Below, piece after piece: positions 50,866 to 59,688 of a stretch of DNA of 64,000 nt (its first letter is position 1; each line of letters begins with the position of its first letter). The translations under genes were made by a program, and so were the position numbers. Location: positions 124,001 through 188,000 of the forward strand of contig NZ_PTJA01000011.1 of the NCBI RefSeq assembly GCF_002934545.1. The letters run 5' to 3'. Origin of the DNA: Lacrimispora xylanisolvens. GTDB lineage: Bacteria; Bacillota; Clostridia; Lachnospirales; Lachnospiraceae. The notes beneath the pieces are model-generated. The model saw only the letters and a program-made list of their open reading frames with translations, ran no database searches and was not told where the DNA came from.

Positions 50866-51318
50866 CTATGGCATCTGGCTGAGCCGGCTGTTCTGGTATT
50901 CTCCGGATAAGGTAACATCTTTCCCAAACCAGGAAGGAGGAGTAAAGGAGTGTGCTTCTTCCAGGCTCTCAAATTCAACCTCAGCAAGCATCAGCCCTTC
51001 ATAGCGGCCTTCAAAAACATCCAGTTCGATGGTGAGATGATCACAGTGCTCCACAGGAATTAAATATCTTCTTTTTGTAAGAACACAGCCGTCTGTTTTG
51101 CTGATTAAGTGTTGATAGGAGTCTTCGTTTAAGGGAAGATTGTATTCTTCTCTTGCTAAAAGACCTTTGGATTTATAGGTTAGAATATAGGACTCATCCT
51201 CTTTTCGTACCCGCACAACAGGGTCTGTCGATAAATATCCCTGTTCAATGAAATGATGGGGAAATGACTTATAATTTTCCGGCGGGCTTGTGACCAGGTA
51301 TTTGCGCTCGATTTCCAT
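50866..51318 (-). CDS. CYTH-domain protein (triphosphate tunnel metalloenzyme)
   Basis: This 150-residue CYTH protein starts with the diagnostic MEIERKYLV (ExExK). Further tunnel residues lie in DPVVRVRKEDESYILTYKSKG and IELDVFEG. Family members hydrolyse inorganic triphosphate or thiamine triphosphate with a divalent metal. The minus-strand start follows AGGAGG. An extended -10, TGGTATACT, lies upstream at 51362-51370. It is a lone gene between two sugar-related operons. Confidence 0.88.
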   Translation of the reverse strand: MEIERKYLVTSPPENYKSFPHHFIEQGYLSTDPVVRVRKEDESYILTYKSKGLLAREEYNLPLNEDSYQHLISKTDGCVLTKRRYLIPVEHCDHLTIELDVFEGRYEGLMLAEVEFESLEEAHSFTPPSWFGKDVTLSGEYQNSRLSQMP

Positions 51319-51395
51319 GAAAAACCTCCTGATTTCATGTATTGGACTATAAAACAGGGTTAGTATACCACAATAGGATAAAAAATAGAAGATAG

Positions 51396-51424
51396 TGGCA
51401 AAAAGAAGAAAAACGTGGTAATAT
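51396..51424 (+). promoter_or_regulatory. Possible promoter of the lipoprotein/GGDEF-EAL operon
   Basis: TGGCAA (51396-51401), a 17-bp spacer and TAATAT (51419-51424) lie 33 bp before the first start codon. Both boxes are imperfect. Confidence 0.4.
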
Positions 51425-51457
51425 GGAAAATACAGTAAAAATCAGGAGATTAATGAT

Positions 51458-52519
51458 ATGAAATGCTTGATAAGGCGGACAGCTTTCTTTTTTCTGGTAT
51501 TGGCGGTGGTTTTTGCAGCAGGCTGCGCAGGAAAAAGTGCTGAGCCAAAATCTGGGGAAAGTTCGGACAAGGAAGCTGGTACGGAAGGAATTGAAGCGGC
51601 AGAAGGTCCTAAAATCGGTATCAGCATCTATCGCTACGACGACACATTTATGAAGCTTTACCGGTCTGAATTAAAACAATATCTGGAAGAGACCTATCAT
51701 GCCCAGATCATCATGCGCAATGCAGGCGGGGATCAGAATGAACAGAACCGGCAGATAAAGGAATTTATAGATAGTAAGTGTAACGGGATTATAATTAATC
51801 CTGTGGAGACCTCGGCAGCAGGAACAATCGCTGATTCCTGCAGTCAGGCAGGTATCCCGCTGGTTTTCATTAACAGTGAGCCGGATGAATCAGAGCGAAA
51901 ACGGTGGGAAGACAGTCATATGGCTGTTTCCAGTGTGGAAACGGATTCAAAACAGGCGGGGACCTATCAGGGACAGATTATTCTTGAAACCCCAGGTAAA
52001 GGTGATAAAAACAACGATGGGATCGTCTCTTATGTGATGATAAAGGGAGAGGCAGGCAGTGATGCAGCCCGGTACCGGTCCGAGTATTCCATCAAAGCAC
52101 TGACAGAGGCAGGAGTAAAGACAGAAGAGCTTTTTTCTGGTATCGGAAACTGGAACAGGGAAGAGGGGAAAAAGCTTGCTGCGCAGGCTTTATCAACTTA
52201 TGGTCCCAGAATTGATGTGATTTTCTGCAACAACGATGCCATGGCAAATGGAGCGCTGGAGGCGATAGAAGAAGCCGGTATGGTGCCAGGAAAAGATATA
52301 TCTCTGGTAGGGGTGGATGCGCTACAGGAAACCGTGGAATATATAAAAGAGGGTAAGATTACCGGAACGGTTTTAAATGACCATCAGGGTCAGTCGCGAA
52401 CCGCTGCCGATACGCTGATCCGGCTGATTCAGGGAGAAGATACGGAAACAAGGTATCTGGTGGATTATATAAAGATTACCATGAACAGTACATTTCAAAA
52501 TTGGAAAGGAGACGATTGA
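51458..52519 (+). CDS. MglB-like sugar-binding lipoprotein
   Basis: This 353-residue lipoprotein has a signal peptide with lipobox AAGC (Cys23), a charged linker and a Peripla_BP_4 domain close to MglB at 46784. Shared segments include ISIYRYDDTFMKLYRSEL, a calcium loop DKNNDGIVSYV and CNNDAMANGALEAIEEAG. No permease genes follow. It is the first gene of a run with a DJ-1 protein, a second binding lipoprotein and a GGDEF/EAL receptor, so it may feed a sensory system or share MglAC. Confidence 0.87.
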   Translation: MKCLIRRTAFFFLVLAVVFAAGCAGKSAEPKSGESSDKEAGTEGIEAAEGPKIGISIYRYDDTFMKLYRSELKQYLEETYHAQIIMRNAGGDQNEQNRQIKEFIDSKCNGIIINPVETSAAGTIADSCSQAGIPLVFINSEPDESERKRWEDSHMAVSSVETDSKQAGTYQGQIILETPGKGDKNNDGIVSYVMIKGEAGSDAARYRSEYSIKALTEAGVKTEELFSGIGNWNREEGKKLAAQALSTYGPRIDVIFCNNDAMANGALEAIEEAGMVPGKDISLVGVDALQETVEYIKEGKITGTVLNDHQGQSRTAADTLIRLIQGEDTETRYLVDYIKITMNSTFQNWKGDD

Positions 52520-52520
52520 T

Positions 52521-53081
52521 ATGGGGAAGGTTTATGCGTTTTTAGCAGATGGGTCAGAAGAGGTGGAGCTGCTTGCAGTCGTTGATGTCCTGCTCAGAGG
52601 GGGGCAGGATGTGAAACTTGTTTCAGTAACTGGTAAAAAGAATGTAATTGGGTCACACGGAATTAAGCTTCAGGCAGACGTTCTAATGGAGCAGATCAAT
52701 TTAAAAGATGCAGATGTGCTGTTTCTTCCGGGAGGTATGCCGGGAACCAGAAATCTGGGTGCCAGCCAGGAATTAGTATACGCACTGAACGAAGCGAATC
52801 AGGACAACCGCAGAATCGCTGCGATTTGCGCAGCTCCAAGTATTCTTGGAAGACTTGGAATGCTGGAGGGAAAAAAAGCCACCTGTTTTCCTGGATTTGA
52901 AGAGGAATTAAAAGGAGCTGACGTGGTAAGACAGGGTGTGGTGACTGACGGTAATATTACAACAGCCAGAGGGCTTGGATATGCGCTTGACATGGGCATC
53001 GAGCTGTTGGCATTATTAGTGGATAAAAATCATGCACGTAAAATAAAAGAGGCAATTCAATACGACCAGAACCCTATGTAA
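52521..53081 (+). CDS. DJ-1/PfpI-family protein
   Basis: This 186-residue DJ-1/PfpI protein has the nucleophile-elbow segment AAICAAPSILG with Cys near residue 103 and an acidic VYAFLADGSEEVELLAVVDVL start holding the conserved Glu. Members act as glyoxalases, deglycases, proteases or chaperones, so the reaction is open. AAAGGAG lies before the ATG, one base after the previous stop. Linking to a sugar-binding operon might reflect reactive-sugar damage control, which is speculative. Confidence 0.88.
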   Translation: MGKVYAFLADGSEEVELLAVVDVLLRGGQDVKLVSVTGKKNVIGSHGIKLQADVLMEQINLKDADVLFLPGGMPGTRNLGASQELVYALNEANQDNRRIAAICAAPSILGRLGMLEGKKATCFPGFEEELKGADVVRQGVVTDGNITTARGLGYALDMGIELLALLVDKNHARKIKEAIQYDQNPM

Positions 53082-53096
53082 CAGGCAGGTGAACTT

Positions 53097-54542
53097 ATGA
53101 AAAAGAATTGGATCGTACCAATCGCTTTCGTTTCCTGCTTATTTCTGCTTGCCGGATGTGAGAAAAAGGATCCCTATGGACTCTCGCCCAAGGACCCTGT
53201 CACGATCTCAGTCTGGCATTATTATAATGGTGTCCAGAAAGAGGAATTTGACAATCTGGTCAGGGCATTTAATGAAAATGAGGGCAGGGAAAAAGGAATT
53301 GTCGTGAAAGCTTATAACAAAGGAAGTATTGATGAACTGAGCAATACCATCAATGAGAGCATTGAACACAGAGTTGGTTCTGATCCCCTTCCTGATGTTT
53401 TTTCTGCTTACGCAGATAAAGTTTATGAGGTTGACCGGATGGGCCTGGCCGCAGATTTAAGTGATTACCTTACCTCCGATGAGATATCTGAATATGTGGA
53501 TGCTTATATGGAAGAGGGTAGATTTGGCGATCGTGATTCTGTTAAAGTATTTCCCATTGCCAAATCCACTGAGATACTGACTGTGAACAAGACGGACTGG
53601 GATAAGTTTGCTGCTGCTACTGGTGAGACGGAAGATGCATTCTCCACCTGGGAAGGGATCACCAGAGTATCCCGCTCTTATTACAAGTGGACGGACAGTC
53701 TGACAGAAACTCCCGGTGATGGAAAAGCGTTTTTTGGCAGAGATGCATTTGCCAATTATATGATTATTGGAAGTCTGCAGCTGGGGCATGAGATATTTTC
53801 TGTGAAAGACGGAAAAACAGTTCTGGATTTCGATAAAGATGCGATGAAAAAACTATGGGATAATTACTATGTCCCGTTTGTAAATGGATATTTTGGGGCT
53901 TACGGCAGATTTAGAAGTGATGATGTAAAAACCGGACAGCTTATGGCGTTTGTAGGAGCAACCAGTGGAATCTCTTATTTTCCTACCTCTGTAACCCTTG
54001 AAGACGGAACAAACTATGAGATTGAAAGCAAACTGTATCCTCTTCCCGGATTTGCAGGCACGGTTCCCTGTGCTGTTTCCCAGGGAGCAGGAATGATGGT
54101 TCTAAAATCAGAGGAAAAGCGGGAATATGCAGCTGTCTGCTTTTTAAAATGGTTTACCGATACCAGTCAGAATATGAAGTTTGCCATTGGCTCCGGTTAT
54201 CTGCCAGTAAAAAAGGCAGCGGCGGAGCAGTCACTTCTAAAGCCTTTTTTGCAGGAGGCTGGAGAAAACAGTGCGGTGTCACAGAACCTGATCATTGGGC
54301 TTGATACAGCCAACAGGTACAGACTGTATACATCCAAACCCTTTCAGGGAGGAGATCGTGCAAGAGAGATTCTTCAGACTTCCATGGTTTCAAAGGCAAG
54401 AGAGGATTACCAGAAGATTGAGGCACTGGTGACCCAGGGGACTGACAGAGAGAGGGCGGTTGCTGATTTCGTAACAGATGAGAATTTTAATCAATGGTAC
54501 GAAGACACCAGGCTGCAATTGGAAACAGTCATCGGAGAGTAA
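53097..54542 (+). CDS. Orphan extracellular solute-binding lipoprotein (family 1)
   Basis: This 481-residue lipoprotein has a signal peptide with lipobox LLAGC (Cys21) and a type-1 solute-binding fold (ISVWHYYNGVQKEEFDNLVRAFNE start, with the later FVGATSGISYFP and GAGMMVLKSEEKREYAAVCFLKWF segments). ABC permease genes normally lie beside such proteins, but none do here. The next gene is a membrane GGDEF/EAL protein only three bases away. It probably binds a ligand outside the membrane and acts on that receptor. The ligand (sugar or other) is unknown. Confidence 0.85.
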   Translation: MKKNWIVPIAFVSCLFLLAGCEKKDPYGLSPKDPVTISVWHYYNGVQKEEFDNLVRAFNENEGREKGIVVKAYNKGSIDELSNTINESIEHRVGSDPLPDVFSAYADKVYEVDRMGLAADLSDYLTSDEISEYVDAYMEEGRFGDRDSVKVFPIAKSTEILTVNKTDWDKFAAATGETEDAFSTWEGITRVSRSYYKWTDSLTETPGDGKAFFGRDAFANYMIIGSLQLGHEIFSVKDGKTVLDFDKDAMKKLWDNYYVPFVNGYFGAYGRFRSDDVKTGQLMAFVGATSGISYFPTSVTLEDGTNYEIESKLYPLPGFAGTVPCAVSQGAGMMVLKSEEKREYAAVCFLKWFTDTSQNMKFAIGSGYLPVKKAAAEQSLLKPFLQEAGENSAVSQNLIIGLDTANRYRLYTSKPFQGGDRAREILQTSMVSKAREDYQKIEALVTQGTDRERAVADFVTDENFNQWYEDTRLQLETVIGE

Positions 54543-54545
54543 TTT

Positions 54546-57521
54546 ATGAGAGAGAAGAAAAGTGAGTCCATACGAACCCGTTTGCTTGGACCGCTGCTGA
54601 TATTGCTGGTTGTGCAGGCTGCAGTGATTGCCGGTACCGTGCTTTTCGGCGGAGTTTCTGTTAAATTAAAAAATAATGAAATCCACATATTAAGCCAGAA
54701 TACAGAGAACATCAGGGTTGACTTAGAGAAGGAGACTCTCTATCACTGGATTGTTATGCTGAACCATTCATCCTTCGTTTCTGATGAAGTAGAGCAGATT
54801 CTAAAGAAAAACGGGAGCAGTCCCCTTGATATTTCCAAAGATTACGGGCTGAACCGGGAAATTGTGGAACAGATCATAGAAAAATCCATAGATATGCTCC
54901 ATATGAGTTATGCGACCGGAGTTTATTTTGTTCTTGACGGTCCGGCAGCAGCCAATAGTTCCAACGATGTGAAAGCGGGATTTTACATAAGAAACTCCAA
55001 TACGGGAGGATATTTAACAGACAATTCTTCTCTCCTCATGGAGCGGGGATTGCCCTCTGTGGCAGAAAAATATAAGATACCGCTGGATTCCTTCTGGGAA
55101 ATAGGCTTTAGTAACGGAGGAGATTTAAAAAACAGTGAATTTTATCAAAAGCCTCTTAACCTGGCTTTACAGACAGGAACCAAAAAAGCGGATGCCTTAA
55201 ATCAGGCTTATTTAAGTCAGCCTTTTCGCTTAAGTCCAAGAGATATGCCCGTTATCACCTATTCCGTTCCGGTTATTTTAAACGATGGGACAGTTGCGGG
55301 TGTATGGGGGCTTGAGATGACCTTAAATCAGCTGGGACAGATATTATCGGAGAAGCAGACCAACAGCAGTTTTGAGGAATGCTGGCTTCTTGGAATGCGG
55401 GATAAAGAGACAAAAACGATTGTTCCGGTGATGGATTCCGGTTATCTCTACAATCAATATTTTAACGATATCAAAAAACTGTCTTACACAGACAACGATA
55501 AGAAATCCGTCAGCGAAATAGAATCATCTGATGGAACCAGGTGGTATGCCAGTATTAAAAGTCTTGATGCCTACGCCAATAACGGAGTAATGGAAAAAGA
55601 AGACTGGGTGCTTGTGGGAATGGCAAAGCAAAAGGATCTGCTTGCATTTTATAATGCCATTCGACGTATGTTGTTCAGTACCATGCTGGTTCCCATTCTA
55701 TTCAGCTTTCTGGGAACGTTTGTCATTGGGAAGATTGTAACGGAACCCATCCGCAGACTTTCTTTCGAGTTAAAGGGCAAATCCGGTAACAGAGGACTGT
55801 CATTAAAAAGGGTTTACATCCGTGAGATCGATGATCTTACGGAAACAATTGAGCAGTTAAGCCATGACGTGGAACAATCTTCTTCAAAGATTTCCAGTAT
55901 CCTGCGCCATGCCAATGTTATGATTGGAGTTTTTGAATACGCCAAAGGAGACGGTCTGGTTTTCTGCAGTCAGTCTTTGTTTGAGATGCTTGGCTGGGGG
56001 AATATAGAGGAGCCGTACCGGTATCTGGAAGTTGACAGATTTGAGAAGCTGATGGAACAGACGTTTACCGGAGTGAAGATGAAGGGGGATCGGGTGATTC
56101 AAAGCTTCCAGATGAATGGCAAAACGCGATGGGTACAGGTTATTTTAGATGAGTCAAAGTCAGGGACCATTCTGGGAGTCTGTTCTGATGTAACTGCAGA
56201 TGTGCAGGAGAAGGAAAAACTTGAATGGGAACGCAATTTTGATTTACTGACCGAATTGTATAACAGGAGGGCATTCCGGGAACAGGTGGAATCCATGATG
56301 GCATCCCAGAGGGAGAAGTACGGTGCAGTCATCATGTGGGATCTGGACAATTTAAAGTATATCAACGATACATATGGGCATGATGAAGGAGACCGTTACC
56401 TGATCCTGTTTGCAGAATGTTTAAAAAACAGCTTTGCCGGAAGGGGGATTTTAGCCCGTTATTCCGGTGATGAATTTGTGACCTACCTGCATGGAGACGA
56501 CAAAGAGAAAATCCGGAAAGATGTCCGTGATTTTATAAAGTACATTCAAAAGGCAGCTCTTACCATGGAAGGCGGATACATGCTTCCAGTCCGTGTTTCA
56601 GGAGGATTGTCCTGGTATCCCGGTGATGGGTCAGATTTTGAAACCCTGTTTAATTATGCTGATTTTGCCATGTATATGGTAAAACACAGTGTGAAAGGCA
56701 ATGTAAGAGAATTTGATTTCGATGAATATTCCAGGAATTCTTATATGCTGACAGGCAGTGAAGAACTGAACCGAATGCTGGAAACCGGAGATGTGAGCTT
56801 TGTTTTTCAGCCAATCGTAACAAGAGAAGGCAATATTTACGGATATGAGCTTTTGATGAGACCTCATTTTACAAATTTAAAAGGGATTGGTGAAGTGTTA
56901 AATCTGGCAAGATCTCAGGCAAAGCTGCCTCAGATCGAATCACTGACCTGGTTTGCCGGTTTAAGGGCTGCGGAAGCTGAGAAGGAAAAAGGGCATTTAG
57001 GAGAGTCAGAAAAGCTGTTTATCAACTCCATTGCTTCTGTGTGCATTACCGAAGAGGAGCAGGCACTGCTGGAAGATAATTTTGGGGATCTCTTAAGCCG
57101 GGTTGTTATTGAGATGACAGAAGGGGAACCTGCCAGCCGGGAATATATGGCCCGTAAGATGGAGATGGCAAGAAAGTGGCAGGGGCAGACGGCTGTGGAC
57201 GATTTCGGTACCGGATATAACAGCGAATCCGTTCTTCTGCATATGCGGCCGGAGATTGTTAAGGTGGATATGAGTCTGGTCAGGCAGATACACAAAGATG
57301 CAAAAAGGCAGATGATATTAAAAAATCTTCTTGAATTTGCTGTTAACAACGATATCTGTGTTCTGGCTGAAGGTGTGGAAACGGAAGAGGAACTGGTGTT
57401 TTTACTGGATTGCGGCATCTTTTTATTCCAGGGATACTATATCGCCAGGCCCCAAATCGAGATCCGTCCCCTTGATCCTTACATTGCCGGGAAGATGAAG
57501 GCGCTTGCAGGAAAAACCTGA
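54546..57521 (+). CDS. Membrane receptor with sensor, PAS-like, GGDEF and EAL domains
   Basis: This 991-residue protein has a membrane helix (about 15-37), a large extracellular Cache-type sensor (about 38-370), a second helix (about 374-395), a HAMP-like stretch, a PAS-like domain (about 450-555), GGDEF (about 560-720; the motif reads SGDEF at about 639-643) and EAL (about 735-985; motif ELL near 768, DDFGTG, and EMTE retained). It makes and/or degrades cyclic di-GMP. SGDEF is often active and the key EAL acids are present, so both activities are possible. It is transcribed with the orphan binding lipoprotein. Confidence 0.9.
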   Translation: MREKKSESIRTRLLGPLLILLVVQAAVIAGTVLFGGVSVKLKNNEIHILSQNTENIRVDLEKETLYHWIVMLNHSSFVSDEVEQILKKNGSSPLDISKDYGLNREIVEQIIEKSIDMLHMSYATGVYFVLDGPAAANSSNDVKAGFYIRNSNTGGYLTDNSSLLMERGLPSVAEKYKIPLDSFWEIGFSNGGDLKNSEFYQKPLNLALQTGTKKADALNQAYLSQPFRLSPRDMPVITYSVPVILNDGTVAGVWGLEMTLNQLGQILSEKQTNSSFEECWLLGMRDKETKTIVPVMDSGYLYNQYFNDIKKLSYTDNDKKSVSEIESSDGTRWYASIKSLDAYANNGVMEKEDWVLVGMAKQKDLLAFYNAIRRMLFSTMLVPILFSFLGTFVIGKIVTEPIRRLSFELKGKSGNRGLSLKRVYIREIDDLTETIEQLSHDVEQSSSKISSILRHANVMIGVFEYAKGDGLVFCSQSLFEMLGWGNIEEPYRYLEVDRFEKLMEQTFTGVKMKGDRVIQSFQMNGKTRWVQVILDESKSGTILGVCSDVTADVQEKEKLEWERNFDLLTELYNRRAFREQVESMMASQREKYGAVIMWDLDNLKYINDTYGHDEGDRYLILFAECLKNSFAGRGILARYSGDEFVTYLHGDDKEKIRKDVRDFIKYIQKAALTMEGGYMLPVRVSGGLSWYPGDGSDFETLFNYADFAMYMVKHSVKGNVREFDFDEYSRNSYMLTGSEELNRMLETGDVSFVFQPIVTREGNIYGYELLMRPHFTNLKGIGEVLNLARSQAKLPQIESLTWFAGLRAAEAEKEKGHLGESEKLFINSIASVCITEEEQALLEDNFGDLLSRVVIEMTEGEPASREYMARKMEMARKWQGQTAVDDFGTGYNSESVLLHMRPEIVKVDMSLVRQIHKDAKRQMILKNLLEFAVNNDICVLAEGVETEEELVFLLDCGIFLFQGYYIARPQIEIRPLDPYIAGKMKALAGKT

Positions 57522-57539
57522 TTTTATCGTAAATAATAC

Positions 57540-57568
57540 TGGAATTTAGGGGACGAGTATGGTATAAT
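57540..57568 (+). promoter_or_regulatory. Extended -10 promoter of tig
   Basis: TATAAT (57563-57568) with upstream TGG (extended -10) and a weak -35, TGGAAT (57540-57545), lie about 65 bp before tig. A short stem CGCC/GGCG forms in the leader. Confidence 0.6.
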
Positions 57569-57634
57569 GCTAAATTGAAGTGTAACGCCCTGTCGGTAAG
57601 GCGGTTCACATATATCTCAAGGAGGAACCCATTA

Positions 57635-58921
57635 ATGAGTTTACAAGTGGAAAAATTAGAAAAGAACATGGCAAAATTAACGGTTGAAGTGCCGGCTGAG
57701 GAGTTTGAGAAGGCTCTTACCGCAGCTTACAATAAGAATAAGGGCAGATTTAACATCCCTGGTTTCAGAAAAGGCAAAGCACCACGTGCCATGGTAGAAA
57801 AGATGTATGGAGCAGGTGTCTTATATGAGGACGCTGTCAATGAAGCTCTTGATGCAACATATGGCGATGCTGTAGAGGAAAGCGGACTGGATATCGTTTC
57901 CAGACCAGAGATCAGCGTTGTTCAGGTAGAAAAAGGCCAGAACTTAATTTACACTGCTACTGTAGCTGTTAAGCCAGAAGTGACTTTAGGCGAGTATAAA
58001 GGAATTGAAGTAACCAAAGCATCTGCTGAAGTAACAGAAGAGGACATTGAAGCAGAATTAAAGAGAGTCCAGGAGCAGAACTCCAGACTTGTTACTGTAG
58101 AAGACAGAGCTGTGGAAGATGGCGACCAGACAGTTATCGACTTTGAAGGCTTCGTTGACGGAAAACCGTTTGACGGCGGCAAGGGAGAAGATTATCCACT
58201 TACCATTGGTTCCCACTCCTTTATCGATACATTTGAAGAGCAGCTGATTGGAAAGAACATTGGAGAAGCATGTGAAGTAAACGTAACATTCCCCAATGAA
58301 TATCATTCCACTGAGCTTGCTGGTAAACCGGCTATGTTTAAGGTTACAGTTAAGGAAGTTAAGAGAAAAGAACTTCCAGAGTTAAACGATGAGTTCGCTG
58401 GTGAAGTTTCTGAATATGATACATTAGAAGAATACAAAAATGACATCAAGGAAAAAGTTGCTGAAAGAAAACAGAAAGCAGCAGCTACTGAGAATGAAGA
58501 TCATGTTGTAGAGAAGGTTGTAGAGAACGCAGCTATGGATATTCCTGAGCCAATGATCGACAGCCAGGTAAACAACATGGTGAATGACTATGCAAGAAGA
58601 ATGCAGAGCCAGGGACTCTCTCTTGACCAGTATATGAAATTTACTGGAATGACAATTGAAACATTAAGAGAGCAGATGAAGCCACAGGCATTAAAGAGAA
58701 TTCAGACAAGACTGGTTCTTGAAGCAGTTGCCAAGGCAGAGAACATCGTTGTTTCTGATGAAGCAGTAGAGAAAGAAATTGCAACTATGGCTGAAAGCTA
58801 CAAGATGGAAGTTTCACAGATTAAAGAATATCTTGGCGAAAGCGGCATTGCACAGATGAAAGAAGATCTGGCAGTACAGGAAGCTGTTGATTTCCTGGTA
58901 GCAGAAGCGAAATTAGTTTAA
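57635..58921 (+). CDS. tig: Trigger factor
   Basis: This 428-residue ribosome-associated chaperone has an N-terminal ribosome-binding domain (GFRKGKAPR signature near 44), an FKBP-type peptidyl-prolyl isomerase domain (about 150-245) and a helical C-terminal chaperone domain. It meets nascent chains at the tunnel exit. The ATG at 57635 follows AAGGAGGAA. The frame is open 20 codons upstream across the leader, which was rejected. It heads the tig-clpP-clpX-lon-ysxC cluster. Confidence 0.96.
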   Translation: MSLQVEKLEKNMAKLTVEVPAEEFEKALTAAYNKNKGRFNIPGFRKGKAPRAMVEKMYGAGVLYEDAVNEALDATYGDAVEESGLDIVSRPEISVVQVEKGQNLIYTATVAVKPEVTLGEYKGIEVTKASAEVTEEDIEAELKRVQEQNSRLVTVEDRAVEDGDQTVIDFEGFVDGKPFDGGKGEDYPLTIGSHSFIDTFEEQLIGKNIGEACEVNVTFPNEYHSTELAGKPAMFKVTVKEVKRKELPELNDEFAGEVSEYDTLEEYKNDIKEKVAERKQKAAATENEDHVVEKVVENAAMDIPEPMIDSQVNNMVNDYARRMQSQGLSLDQYMKFTGMTIETLREQMKPQALKRIQTRLVLEAVAKAENIVVSDEAVEKEIATMAESYKMEVSQIKEYLGESGIAQMKEDLAVQEAVDFLVAEAKLV

Positions 58922-59005
58922 GAGTTTTATTCCCGGTAGATTCCAGACATCCTGTCCGGAGTCTATTCGGTTTTGAGTGAGAAAGAACAGACAGGAGGAA
59001 GAAAG

Positions 59006-59593
59006 ATGAGTTTAGTACCTTATGTCATTGAATCAACCAGTAAGGGGGAACGCTCTTACGATATTTATTCCAGACTTTTAAAAGAGAGAATTATTTTTCT
59101 CGGTGAAGAGGTGTCTGATGTTTCGGCAAGCCTTATTGTGGCACAGCTGTTGTTTTTAGAGGCTGAGGACCCTACAAAGGATATCAATCTTTACATTAAC
59201 AGCCCAGGCGGTTCTGTAACTGCAGGAATGGCAATTTATGATACCATGAACTATATCAAATGCGACGTATCCACTGTCTGCATGGGTATGGCGGCCAGTA
59301 TGGGAGCATTTCTTCTGGCAGGCGGAGCGAAGGGCAAACGTTTTGCACTTCCCAATGCAGAAGTTATGATTCACCAGCCTTCTGGCGGTGCAAAAGGTCA
59401 GGCAACAGAAATTCGCATAGTTGCAGAGAATATATTAAAGATTAAGAAGCGTTTAAATGAGATTATGGCAGCGAATACCGGTCAGCCTTACGAAGTGATT
59501 GAACGTGATACAGAACGTGACAATTACATGACTGCTGATGAAGCAAAGGCTTATGGACTGATTGATAATATTCTTTACAGTCACGACCGCTAA
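59006..59593 (+). CDS. clpP: ATP-dependent Clp protease proteolytic subunit
   Basis: This 195-residue serine protease has Ser98 in [11 protein letters not shown], His123 in MIHQPSGG and a C-terminal Asp in the DRDNYM-like stretch. It forms the two-ring chamber fed by ClpX. The ATG at 59006 follows AGGAGGAAG. The frame is open 11 codons further upstream. Confidence 0.97.
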   Translation: MSLVPYVIESTSKGERSYDIYSRLLKERIIFLGEEVSDVSASLIVAQLLFLEAEDPTKDINLYINSPGGSVTAGMAIYDTMNYIKCDVSTVCMGMAASMGAFLLAGGAKGKRFALPNAEVMIHQPSGGAKGQATEIRIVAENILKIKKRLNEIMAANTGQPYEVIERDTERDNYMTADEAKAYGLIDNILYSHDR

Positions 59594-59615
59594 GACTGAG
59601 CGGAAGCTATCAACA

Positions 59616-59661
59616 AGGAGCACCCTTCGGGTATCCCTTTATGCTCAAAAAGCGTGAGCCA
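59616..59661 (+). repeat. Two-hairpin intergenic element between clpP and clpX, related to the mgl repeats
   Basis: GCACCC-ttc-GGGT, then ATCCCTTTATG, then GCTCA-aaaagcg-TGAGC. The linker TATCCCTTTATG and the hairpin-linker-hairpin layout match the 51-bp units at 47971-48225, while the stem bases differ in a paired way. Confidence 0.65.
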
Positions 59662-59688
59662 CAAACAAGGAAAGTATGAGGTGTGTAT

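Noticed and set aside
47936-57600. Identical 12-mer TGTCGGTAAGGC in the mglB terminator loop and the tig leader
   Set aside because: Many shared 12-mers are expected by chance in 64 kb, and the surrounding stems are unrelated.
57575-57634. N-terminal extensions of tig, and likewise of clpP, clpX, lon, the LCP gene and the PTS_EIIC_2 gene
   Set aside because: The longer frames run through leaders, promoters or hairpins, while strong ribosome binding sites sit directly before the internal ATG codons chosen.
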